21,253 nt of DNA from contig CAZBLP010000036.1 in NCBI GenBank assembly GCA_964492825.1, positions 1-21,253 of the forward strand. Direction: 5' to 3'. Made by a program: the position numbers and the translations under genes. The notes beneath the pieces were generated by a model, which did no database searches, was not told the DNA's origin, and worked only from the letters and a program-made list of their open reading frames with translations. The DNA comes from CAZBLP01 sp964492825. GTDB lineage: Bacteria; DYJV01. Shown here one piece after another: positions 14,763 to 21,253 of the stretch (positions are counted from its first letter, which is position 1; each line of letters begins with the position of its first letter).

Positions 14763-15856
14763 AGCCGTATTTTCTCTTTTGAAATAAAATAGTATAAAAT
14801 CATGGAGAATGTCCCTATTACCATATTAGGAAGCCATGCGCTTATTGCTGGCGCCAAAATGCCTGATTTTGCAAAATAATTAGAGAGCATTACCAGAAAA
14901 TAGTAAGAAAAGATAACTCCCAAAATAATCAAAGCTGTCCAGGAAGTAGGATTTCTGTTTGACTTTATTCCGAATATAAAACCTATAATTACAAAAATTA
15001 TTGAAGCAAACGGCAAGGAATATCTTTTGTAAATCTCCATTTTTAAATAATTAACCTTTTTCCAGGCTTTAATTTTTCTGTATTTTTTTATCCTGTTTTT
15101 GATTTCTTTAACAGAGCTTTCTTTATCTTTTAAATTAATACTTGCTTTAATGCTTTCTTCAATATTGTACTTTAAAATATATTTATTGAAATTGATTATT
15201 TCATACTGTCCTAATTTTTTTTTGATATGTATATTTCCTTTAACCAGCTTAAGAAAAATTGTATTTTTATCAATGTCAATAACTCCCTTTTCAGCTTCAA
15301 TAATTTCATTTTGATTGTTAATATTGTTGTAAATTAGCAGTTGGTTCATATATCCGTGTTCATCTTTGTTTTTAAAGAAAAAAACAGTTTTTGAGAAAAG
15401 ATCATTGAATGTTTGAGGTTTTAATGAATTTTCTGTTTGAGATTTAATAATATTGTTAACTTCATTTAAAAAAAGTTTTGTTGAAAAAGGCAAAATATAA
15501 AAGTTATTCAATACTCCAAATAAAAAAGCAAAACTACCTATGAGAATAGGTATTTTTATTAAACCAAAAGGTGATATGCCTAATGTTTTAAGAGCTGTTA
15601 TCTCATTATTGGAAGATAATTTTGAAAATGTAAAAAGAGTGGAGGAAAGTGTTATTAAAGGAATTGTAAATATTCCAAATGAAGGTATTAGTAGTAGAGA
15701 TAGTTTTATTGCTGAATAAAATGTTAGATGTCCCTCTATTATTTTAGGGATAAAATCAATTAATTTTAAAGTGACAAACAGAGCATTAAATATAAAGGTG
15801 TAAAAGATAAAGTGATATATGAGTTCTCTGAATATATATTTTTCAAATATTTTCAT
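14759..15856 (-). CDS. lptF: LptF-like permease of the LPS export ABC transporter
   Basis: 365 residues, the same six-helix plus periplasmic-jellyroll plan as the next gene. N-terminal marks are FEKYIFRELIYHF, then PSFGIFTIPLITLSSTLFTFSKLSSNNEITALKTLGIS, the classic coupling-helix region of LptF/LptG that contacts LptB. The C-terminal end has RYSLPFASIIFVIIGF and a final pair of helices. It overlaps dtd by 4 bases and the lptG-like gene by 4 bases, so all are translated from one message. LptB and LptC are not in the window. The F assignment is by order only. Confidence 0.88.
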   Translation of the reverse strand: MKIFEKYIFRELIYHFIFYTFIFNALFVTLKLIDFIPKIIEGHLTFYSAIKLSLLLIPSFGIFTIPLITLSSTLFTFSKLSSNNEITALKTLGISPFGLIKIPILIGSFAFLFGVLNNFYILPFSTKLFLNEVNNIIKSQTENSLKPQTFNDLFSKTVFFFKNKDEHGYMNQLLIYNNINNQNEIIEAEKGVIDIDKNTIFLKLVKGNIHIKKKLGQYEIINFNKYILKYNIEESIKASINLKDKESSVKEIKNRIKKYRKIKAWKKVNYLKMEIYKRYSLPFASIIFVIIGFIFGIKSNRNPTSWTALIILGVIFSYYFLVMLSNYFAKSGILAPAISAWLPNMVIGTFSMILYYFISKEKIRL

Positions 15857-16308
15857 AATATTTTTCTGCTGTCTAATATAAAGGTGACAGGACCGTCATT
15901 TACAATATTAACTTCCATATATGCCTGAAAAACGCCTTCTTTAATTGTAATATTTTTATTTTCACTTTTAATAAAATCTACGAATCTTTTGTATAATATT
16001 CTGCTTTGTTCAACTTTTTCAGCCTGGTCAAAAGACGGCCTTCTTCCTTTCCTACAATCTCCGTAAAGGGTAAATTGAGATACTATTAACAGTTCTCCTT
16101 TAACATCTATTAAAGACCTGTTGAAAAGACTCTTTTCATCTTCGAAAATTCTTAAATTAAAGAGTTTATTTGAAATATATTCGAAATCTTTTTCATTGTC
16201 ACCTTTCCCAATTGCAACAAATAGAAGAATACCATGTCCTATTTCACTGATTATTTTTTTCTCAACTTTAACATTGGCATATTTTACCCGCTGAATTACT
16301 GCACGCAT
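15853..16308 (-). CDS. dtd: D-aminoacyl-tRNA deacylase
   Basis: Frees tRNA from wrongly attached D-amino acids (and glycine from tRNA-Ala). 151 residues, the usual size. It has the start MRAVIQRVKYANVKVE, the catalytic-pocket motif SQFTLYGDCRKGRRPSF, and the NDGPVTFIL motif carrying the Gly-cisPro pair that excludes L-amino acids. The gene overlaps the end of the TIM-barrel gene upstream by 13 bases and the lptF-like gene by 4. Confidence 0.96.
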   Translation of the reverse strand: MRAVIQRVKYANVKVEKKIISEIGHGILLFVAIGKGDNEKDFEYISNKLFNLRIFEDEKSLFNRSLIDVKGELLIVSQFTLYGDCRKGRRPSFDQAEKVEQSRILYKRFVDFIKSENKNITIKEGVFQAYMEVNIVNDGPVTFILDSRKIL

Positions 16309-17075
16309 TGCAATATCCTTCTGGTGTTTTCAAGAGATTTAAACAAAGTTTCCTTATCATGCGGCTCTAATGTAACTATTGCGTCAGGACAATATTTTAA
16401 AACTAATTTGAAAACATTTTCAAAATCAATGTTGCCCTCTCCAACAGCTTTGTGCCAATCAAAATCTCCGTTATTATCATGAATGTGTATTTCATAAATT
16501 CTGCTCTGGAATTTTTTAAAATATTCTTCAACAGGTTTTTCGGAAAATACATTGTGGTGCCCAACATCAAGACATATTCCTGCAAGGGGAGAATCTGCAA
16601 TTTCCAGTAATTTCTCAAGCACCCTCGTATCTTTTTCAAAAATATTTTCAAATGAAATTTTCGTATTGATTTTTTCAGCATAATTGAAAACGTTTTTCCA
16701 TGTTATTGATGCGTTTTTAACCCATAAATCAAAAAACTGACCATGTATAATTTCATTAAACCCAGGATGTACCACTATATTTTCAGGTTGAAAAATAACA
16801 GCTAAATCCAAAACCCTTAAAAATCTTTCTTCTGTAATTTTTCTAATTTTTTCATCAAAGGCTCCGGGACTTAAATCTACAAATGGAGCATGAAATGTGT
16901 ATTTTATTCCAAGAGATTTGATATAGTCTGCCCATTTATAAAAAACACTAAGATTAATTGTGTCCAAATCATTGCCGAATATTTTTAATTCAAGATTGAA
17001 TTTGTATTTTTCAATAAGTTGTGTTTCTGTTTCAAGATAATTAATAGGTACTGAAATAAATAGATTTTCAATCAT
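16296..17075 (-). CDS. Endonuclease IV-like / sugar-phosphate-isomerase-type TIM barrel protein
   Basis: 259 residues from the ATG at 17075, chosen because AAGGAGA lies 5 bases before it; an in-frame ATG at 17108 has no ribosome site. The fold is the AP endonuclease 2/xylose-isomerase-like barrel. By comparison from memory with E. coli endonuclease IV, every metal ligand has a counterpart: His62 (FHAPF), His103 (VVHPGF), Glu143 (SFENIF), Asp170 and His173 (CLDVGHHNVF), His197 (EIHIHD), Asp206 and His208 (FDWHKAVGEGN), Glu237 (TLEPH). It is shorter than true Nfo (about 280-285) and lacks obvious DNA-binding loops, so it may act on a sugar phosphate instead. It is first in the long minus-strand operon and overlaps dtd by 13 bases. 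Confidence 0.8.
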   Translation of the reverse strand: MIENLFISVPINYLETETQLIEKYKFNLELKIFGNDLDTINLSVFYKWADYIKSLGIKYTFHAPFVDLSPGAFDEKIRKITEERFLRVLDLAVIFQPENIVVHPGFNEIIHGQFFDLWVKNASITWKNVFNYAEKINTKISFENIFEKDTRVLEKLLEIADSPLAGICLDVGHHNVFSEKPVEEYFKKFQSRIYEIHIHDNNGDFDWHKAVGEGNIDFENVFKLVLKYCPDAIVTLEPHDKETLFKSLENTRRILQCVQ

Positions 17076-17175
17076 ATTTTTCTCCTTAATTATTAAGCAA
17101 GCGGCCATTAATCAGTAACTAACTGCAAAATATGATGAATCATTGGTAACTTTTGATAATTTAAAATTAAATGTC

Positions 17176-17204
17176 ACTATAAAATAATTTTATTATAAAT
17201 GCAA
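17176..17204 (-). promoter_or_regulatory. Predicted sigma-70 promoter of the TIM-barrel/dtd/lptFG operon
   Basis: On the minus strand TTGCAT (17204-17199) is followed after exactly 17 bases by TATAGT (17181-17176). Transcription would start near 17169, about 95 bases before the ATG at 17075. No other good promoter is seen until the TTGACA at about 11319, so genes down to the CooT-like one probably depend on it. Confidence 0.65.
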
Positions 17205-17234
17205 TTATCATTTTAAATTAATTTGGCAATGGTG

Positions 17235-17263
17235 TTGATTTATTATAAGAATATTGTTATATT
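17235..17263 (+). promoter_or_regulatory. Predicted sigma-70 promoter for lemA-DUF2207
   Basis: TTGATT (17235-17240) and TATATT (17258-17263) with a 17-base spacer. The ribosome site AGGAGGG lies just before the lemA ATG at 17290. The promoter is divergent from that of the TIM-barrel operon, about 30 bases apart. Confidence 0.65.
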
Positions 17264-17289
17264 TGATTTAATAAAAAAAGGAGGGAAAT

Positions 17290-17844
17290 ATGATATTTTT
17301 TGGTTTAATAATAGCTATTCTTTTAATTTTAATAATTTATATTGTTTCAATTTACAACAGTTTGGTTACTCTTAAAAATCAGTGTGAAGAAGCATGGTCA
17401 AGTATAGATGTTCAACTGAAAAGAAGGCATGATCTTATTCCTAATATTGTTGAAACAGTTAAAGGCTATGCTGGCCATGAAAAAGAAACACTAACTAAAG
17501 TTATAGAAGCAAGAAATATGGCTATGCAGACCTCAGGCGGGCTTGAAAAAAGAGCGGAAGCAGAGAATTTTTTAACTTCCACTTTAAAATCTTTATTTGC
17601 TTTAAGTGAAAATTATCCAAATCTGAAGGCTAATGAAAATTTTCTGCAATTACAAAATACTTTAAATGAAATTGAAGATAATATTCAAAATTCAAGAAGA
17701 TATTATAATGCGGTAGTTAGGGATTTAAATACTAAAATTGAAATGTTTCCCTCAAATATAATTGCAGGAATGTTCAACTTTACTAAAAAAGAATATTTTG
17801 AAATAGAAGAAAGAGAAAAAGAGCCTGTTCAAGTTAAATTTTAA
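17290..17844 (+). CDS. lemA: LemA family protein
   Basis: 184 residues, the typical length. An N-terminal membrane helix (about 3-23) is followed by YNSLVTLKNQCEEAWSSIDVQLKRRHDLIPNIVETVKGYAGHEKETL, the defining LemA block, then LSENYPNLKANENFLQLQNTLNEIEDNIQNSRRYYN and an MFPSNIIAGMF segment. LemA proteins form a helical bundle outside the inner membrane; their biochemical role is not settled. The gene is cotranscribed with the DUF2207 protein six bases downstream, a common pairing. Confidence 0.95.
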   Translation: MIFFGLIIAILLILIIYIVSIYNSLVTLKNQCEEAWSSIDVQLKRRHDLIPNIVETVKGYAGHEKETLTKVIEARNMAMQTSGGLEKRAEAENFLTSTLKSLFALSENYPNLKANENFLQLQNTLNEIEDNIQNSRRYYNAVVRDLNTKIEMFPSNIIAGMFNFTKKEYFEIEEREKEPVQVKF

Positions 17845-17850
17845 ATATTT

Positions 17851-19566
17851 ATGAGAAAAATTTTCTTTTTTTTCTGTTTTTTTCTTGCTTCCTCCTCATG
17901 GTTATATTCAGAATATTTTTATATTGAAAATTACAATACTGATATTATTATTAACCGTGATTCTTCAGCTTTTGTGGAAGAGAAAATAGAAGTTTTCTTC
18001 ACCTCTCCAAGACATGGTATTTTCAGATATATTCCAATAAAAAATGAAAATGGAAAATTGAGAATAAAGTTATTAAATATAAAAATTTCTAAAAATAACA
18101 AAGATTTCCGCAATATAAATTACAAAAAGTTTATTAGGAAAAACAACCTGATTTTTAAAATAGGCTCTTCATATAGATATTTTAATGGAAAAGTTTGTTA
18201 TAAAATAGTTTACAAAGTTGATAATTTTGTTAGAGATGATACAGTATTTTGGCATATTTTAGGCAGAGGATGGAAAGTACCTATAAAAAATGTCAGGTTT
18301 TCTGTATATTTTCCTGATTTAAAATCATTAGCCCAACTAAAGTCTCATATTTATATTGGAAGGGAAGGTCATGTTGCTGAATATGAAAATTTTGAAAAAT
18401 ATGACAATATGATAGAGTTTGACGGAAACAATATAAACTTGTCTCCAAAAAGCTTCATTACTTTGAAAATGGAATTTCCAAAAGGATTCTTTATAAAACC
18501 TGATTTTCTCAAAAGAGCATTCTGGTTTGCATCAGACAACTGGCAATTTGCAATAACATTAATAACTTTTTTAATCTGTTTTATTATTTGGTGGTATCTT
18601 GGAAAAGATGAAAAAAAAGGTGTTGTAGTTGTAAGATACAACCCGCCAAAGGGAGTTACACCTGCTGAAGCTGGAGCTATTATAGACGATAAAATAGATT
18701 TTAAGGAAGTTACAGCTACTATTTTTGGGTTAGCTGCAAAAGGTTATTTAAAAATAGAAAAAGTGGTTGCAGAAAATTTAGGTAATTTTTTTAATAAAAA
18801 ATATGATTCAATTAGATTTCACCAAATTCAACATGCGCAGCCAGAATTAAAAGAACATGAAAAAATAGTTTTAGATGGAATTTTCTGTTTTGGTGGAAAA
18901 GAATCAAGTGCTGGCCTGCTGGCTCAAAGGTTTTATCAAACAATAGAAGCATTTAAAGATACCTTATACAATGATATAACCAATCATGACAATTATTTCA
19001 GCATGAATCCTGATGAGATTAAAAAGTTGTATTATTTTATAGCAAAAATAGTGTTTTTCATAGCAATACTCATATTTATTGGCAGTTATGCTTCTTATAA
19101 TCTTACTATAAAATTTTCTTTAAGCATTTTTTTGTCTTCTGTTATAATTTTTCTTTTTGGCAGAATAATGCCTCAAAAAACTTTTAAAGGTGCAAAATTA
19201 TACAGAGAGTTGGCAGGCTTCAGGGAGTTTATAAAAAGAGTTGATGAAAACAGGCTAAACAAAATGGCACTTAAAGACCCTGATATTTTCGGTAAAATTT
19301 TACCTTATGCAATAGCACTTAACATAGAAAAGGAATGGATTAAGAAATTTGAAACAATGCAGATAAAACCTCCCCAGTGGTATGCTAATGATTTATCAGG
19401 TGCAGGTGGTTTCAGCAGATTAATGACAGATCTGGCACTTATCCATTTGGCTATTTCATGTAAACCTAAAATATCAATAAGCACCGCAGACGTAACTATT
19501 CCTGCTACAGGAGGACTTGGTGGTTTTGGCGGCGGATTTGGCGGTGGCGGAGGAGGAAGCTGGTAG
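17851..19566 (+). CDS. DUF2207 membrane protein with Gly-rich tail
   Basis: 571 residues. Signal peptide (about 1-20), then a beta-rich extracytoplasmic DUF2207 domain (about 25-210: VEEKIEVFFTSPRHGIFRYIP, WHILGRGWKVPIKNV), a membrane helix at about 233-250, a cytoplasmic alpha/beta segment opening with YNPPKGVTPAEAGAIIDD, two more helices at about 398-415 and 420-438, and a tail ending in a long glycine stretch, GGGFGGGGGGSW. This plan is standard for the family, which is usually found next to LemA. Function is unknown; an envelope role with LemA is likely. No clear ribosome site precedes the ATG, so translation may be coupled to lemA. Confidence 0.9.
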   Translation: MRKIFFFFCFFLASSSWLYSEYFYIENYNTDIIINRDSSAFVEEKIEVFFTSPRHGIFRYIPIKNENGKLRIKLLNIKISKNNKDFRNINYKKFIRKNNLIFKIGSSYRYFNGKVCYKIVYKVDNFVRDDTVFWHILGRGWKVPIKNVRFSVYFPDLKSLAQLKSHIYIGREGHVAEYENFEKYDNMIEFDGNNINLSPKSFITLKMEFPKGFFIKPDFLKRAFWFASDNWQFAITLITFLICFIIWWYLGKDEKKGVVVVRYNPPKGVTPAEAGAIIDDKIDFKEVTATIFGLAAKGYLKIEKVVAENLGNFFNKKYDSIRFHQIQHAQPELKEHEKIVLDGIFCFGGKESSAGLLAQRFYQTIEAFKDTLYNDITNHDNYFSMNPDEIKKLYYFIAKIVFFIAILIFIGSYASYNLTIKFSLSIFLSSVIIFLFGRIMPQKTFKGAKLYRELAGFREFIKRVDENRLNKMALKDPDIFGKILPYAIALNIEKEWIKKFETMQIKPPQWYANDLSGAGGFSRLMTDLALIHLAISCKPKISISTADVTIPATGGLGGFGGGFGGGGGGSW

Positions 19567-19596
19567 TGTATTTTTTATCTTTACGGGATTTGAATA

Positions 19597-21253
19597 TTAT
19601 TGGGAATCTAATAATTGTCTTAGTTTTTTTGCCAGTACATTTGATAATACCGGTTTTTGAATAAAATTTATATTATTAATGTCTATTCCCATTTTTTGTA
19701 AAATATTATCAGGATATCCTGAAAGGAAAAGAAATTTTACTTCCGGGTTTATTTTCTTTACCTGCTCGTAAAATTCTTTTCCATTCATTATTGGCATTAT
19801 TATATCGGAAATAATTGCATCTATTTTATTTTTTTTATTTTTATAAATCTCTAATGCTTCTTTACCATTAGATGTATCTATAACAGTATACCCGAATTTT
19901 TCCAGAGATTCTTTAATGGTTACTCTGACAATGTGTTCATCTTCCACTATTAAAATATTTTCTTTACCTTCAAAAACTTGTTTTGTTAGTTCCAATGGAT
20001 GGTCTTTATTTTTTTGAAAATCTTGGTTAAAAACAGGCAGATATATTTCAAAAATGCTTCCAACTCCGTAAGTACTTATAACATTAACAGCTCCTTTGTT
20101 TTGTTTTACAATACCATAAACCGTTGAGAGGCCGAGACCTGTGCCTCTGTCAAATTTTTTAGTTGTAAAAAAAGGATCGAAAATTTTTTTTATTAAAGCT
20201 TTTTGCATACCTTTGCCGCTGTCAATAACTTCAATTTTAGCATATTCCCCTTTTTTTAAATTAAAGATATTATTTGAACATATAAAAATTTTACTAACTT
20301 TTAAAGTAATGTTTTTTTCTTTTTTATTTGCCTCATAAATAGCGTCTCTTGCGTTGACAATGAGATTTGTTAAAATTTGTTCCAGTTGCAGTGTATCAAA
20401 ATATAAAACTATATCCTTCTCACTATATTCAAAAGAGAAATTTATATCCTCAGGTATTAATCTTTTAAAAAGAGCTATGAAATTATTTATTGTTTCTATT
20501 AAATTTATATGATTTGGATAAAAGGGCTGTTTTCTGCTAAAAGCAAGTAATTGAGATACAAGCTTAGCTGCTCTGTCAGAAGCATTTAATATATTTTGCA
20601 GGGATTTTTCCGCAAGTTTTCTATCTGAATTGATGAATTGTAATGCCATCTCAACATTCCCAATAATAATTGTCAAAATATTATTGAAATCATGCGCTAT
20701 TGCACCTGAGAGAGCACCGATAGATTCCAATTTGCTGGCATCTATTAATTTTTCTTCTAATGCTTTCTTTTCTGTTATATCCTTTTTAATAGCTGCAAAG
20801 TGGGTAATTTCATCCTTTTGGTTTTTAATTGGAAATATATTCGCTTCTTCAAAATATAAAGTTCCGTCTTTTTTCTTGTTTATAAATTCACCTTCCCAAA
20901 TATTACCTGAAAGAATAGTATCCCATAATTTTTCATAGAAACTTTTGGGATGTTGAAAGCTTTTTAAAATACGAGGATTTTGCCCTATTGCCTCTTTGGC
21001 AGAATAACCGGTTACTTTCTCAAAAGCCTTGTTAACGTATACTATATTTCCGTCTTTGTCTGTTATAACTATAATTACAAATGACTGAAGAGCCACAGTA
21101 GATAAAAGTCTTAATCTGTTTTCAAGCTCTATTTTTTGAGTAATATCAGTTAGAGCCCCAATAATTCGGTTACCTACCAACACGGCATTATCACTAAGAT
21201 AGAGCTCTTCACCGTTTTTTTTAATAAAGCGATATTCTCTTGTTAATTTTTTC
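19597..21253 (-). CDS. PAS-domain hybrid sensor histidine kinase (partial, N-terminus off the right edge)
   Basis: 551 residues are visible, and the frame stays open to the edge. A GTG at 21183 is not the start, because the codons before it read REYRFIKKNGEELYL, the end of an upstream PAS/PAC domain. Counting from that GTG: a PAS domain with PAC at about 28-140 (ITDKDGNIVYVNKAFEKVTGY), a HisKA domain with the phospho-acceptor His164 in AHDFNNILT, an ATPase domain with NARDA (N box), DSGKG and GTGLGLS (347-353), and a C-terminal receiver with acidic EDE (414-416), phospho-acceptor Asp460 in ISDIIMP and Lys510. This makes it a hybrid kinase that passes phosphate to its own receiver. With no membrane helix in view and several PAS domains, it probably senses cytoplasmic redox or ligand signals. 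The partner is not in the window. Confidence 0.93.
   Translation of the reverse strand, partial: KKLTREYRFIKKNGEELYLSDNAVLVGNRIIGALTDITQKIELENRLRLLSTVALQSFVIIVITDKDGNIVYVNKAFEKVTGYSAKEAIGQNPRILKSFQHPKSFYEKLWDTILSGNIWEGEFINKKKDGTLYFEEANIFPIKNQKDEITHFAAIKKDITEKKALEEKLIDASKLESIGALSGAIAHDFNNILTIIIGNVEMALQFINSDRKLAEKSLQNILNASDRAAKLVSQLLAFSRKQPFYPNHINLIETINNFIALFKRLIPEDINFSFEYSEKDIVLYFDTLQLEQILTNLIVNARDAIYEANKKEKNITLKVSKIFICSNNIFNLKKGEYAKIEVIDSGKGMQKALIKKIFDPFFTTKKFDRGTGLGLSTVYGIVKQNKGAVNVISTYGVGSIFEIYLPVFNQDFQKNKDHPLELTKQVFEGKENILIVEDEHIVRVTIKESLEKFGYTVIDTSNGKEALEIYKNKKNKIDAIISDIIMPIMNGKEFYEQVKKINPEVKFLFLSGYPDNILQKMGIDINNINFIQKPVLSNVLAKKLRQLLDSQ

Noticed and set aside
17132..17143. Palindrome ATGATGAATCAT in the leader of the TIM-barrel operon
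   Set aside because: Short (5-base arms), AT-rich, no repressor nearby and not repeated; likely chance in this composition.
19567..19596. Terminator between the convergent DUF2207 and kinase genes
   Set aside because: Only 30 bases, with no clear stem-loop; nothing can be supported.
21183..21253. GTG at 21183 as the kinase start
   Set aside because: The 23 in-frame codons upstream read as the end of a PAS/PAC domain, so the gene continues beyond the window.
1..21253. CRISPR arrays, insertion sequences, tRNA genes, integrase or phage genes
   Set aside because: No regular direct repeats, terminal inverted repeats with transposase, or tRNA-like cloverleaf segments were seen on either strand.

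Overview
The window is AT-rich (roughly 30% GC by eye) chromosomal DNA from a Gram-negative, probably flagellated bacterium. Evidence for an outer membrane is LptF/LptG, a TolC-type channel with an HlyD/EmrA-type adaptor, and undecaprenyl-diphosphate phosphatase. A sigma-54-type promoter stands before flagellar-family genes. The composition and gene mix would fit Deferribacterota or a similar low-GC Gram-negative phylum, but that is a guess: no rRNA or species marker is present. I see no tRNA, rRNA, insertion sequence, CRISPR array or phage gene. A run of 100 Ns (7799-7898) is an assembly gap inside ftsK.

Layout. (1) 1-2895, minus strand: a tetR-tolC-emrA drug-efflux operon. The adaptor gene runs off the left edge, and a perfect TetR-type operator lies on the tetR start codon. 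(2) 2903-3216: an intergenic leader with a sigma-54 promoter, a 40-codon mini-ORF with a strong ribosome site, and a 12-bp long-range inverted repeat. (3) 3217-5539, plus strand: three tightly coupled genes resembling fliE, fliF and fliG. The FliF is only 333 residues, lacks the RBM3/beta-collar region, and keeps both membrane helices and the FliG-binding tail. No other flagellar genes flank it. This is the most interesting part of the window. (4) 5653-6309: rpsU and a yqeY-type gene from a sigma-70 promoter, closed by a strong terminator. (5) 17075 down to 6336, minus strand: a long run of nearly abutting genes. The order is an endonuclease IV-like TIM barrel, dtd, lptF, lptG, rsmE, an AI-2E-family transporter, a RatA/COQ10-like protein and a CooT-like Ni-binding protein; then, after an inverted repeat, an exported beta-propeller-like protein, uppP and ftsK. 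(6) 17290-19566, plus strand: lemA and a DUF2207 membrane protein, divergent from the long operon. (7) 19597-21253, minus strand: a PAS-containing hybrid histidine kinase that runs off the right edge.

How they work together. The efflux genes form a self-regulated export pump. The long minus operon mixes envelope building (LptFG, UppP, FtsK for division and chromosome transport) with translation quality control (Dtd, RsmE). The FliE/FliF/FliG-like trio would make a membrane ring, a rod-side adaptor and a cytoplasmic switch-like ring without rod, export-gate or motor genes nearby. It could be a spare basal-body module or a different machine.
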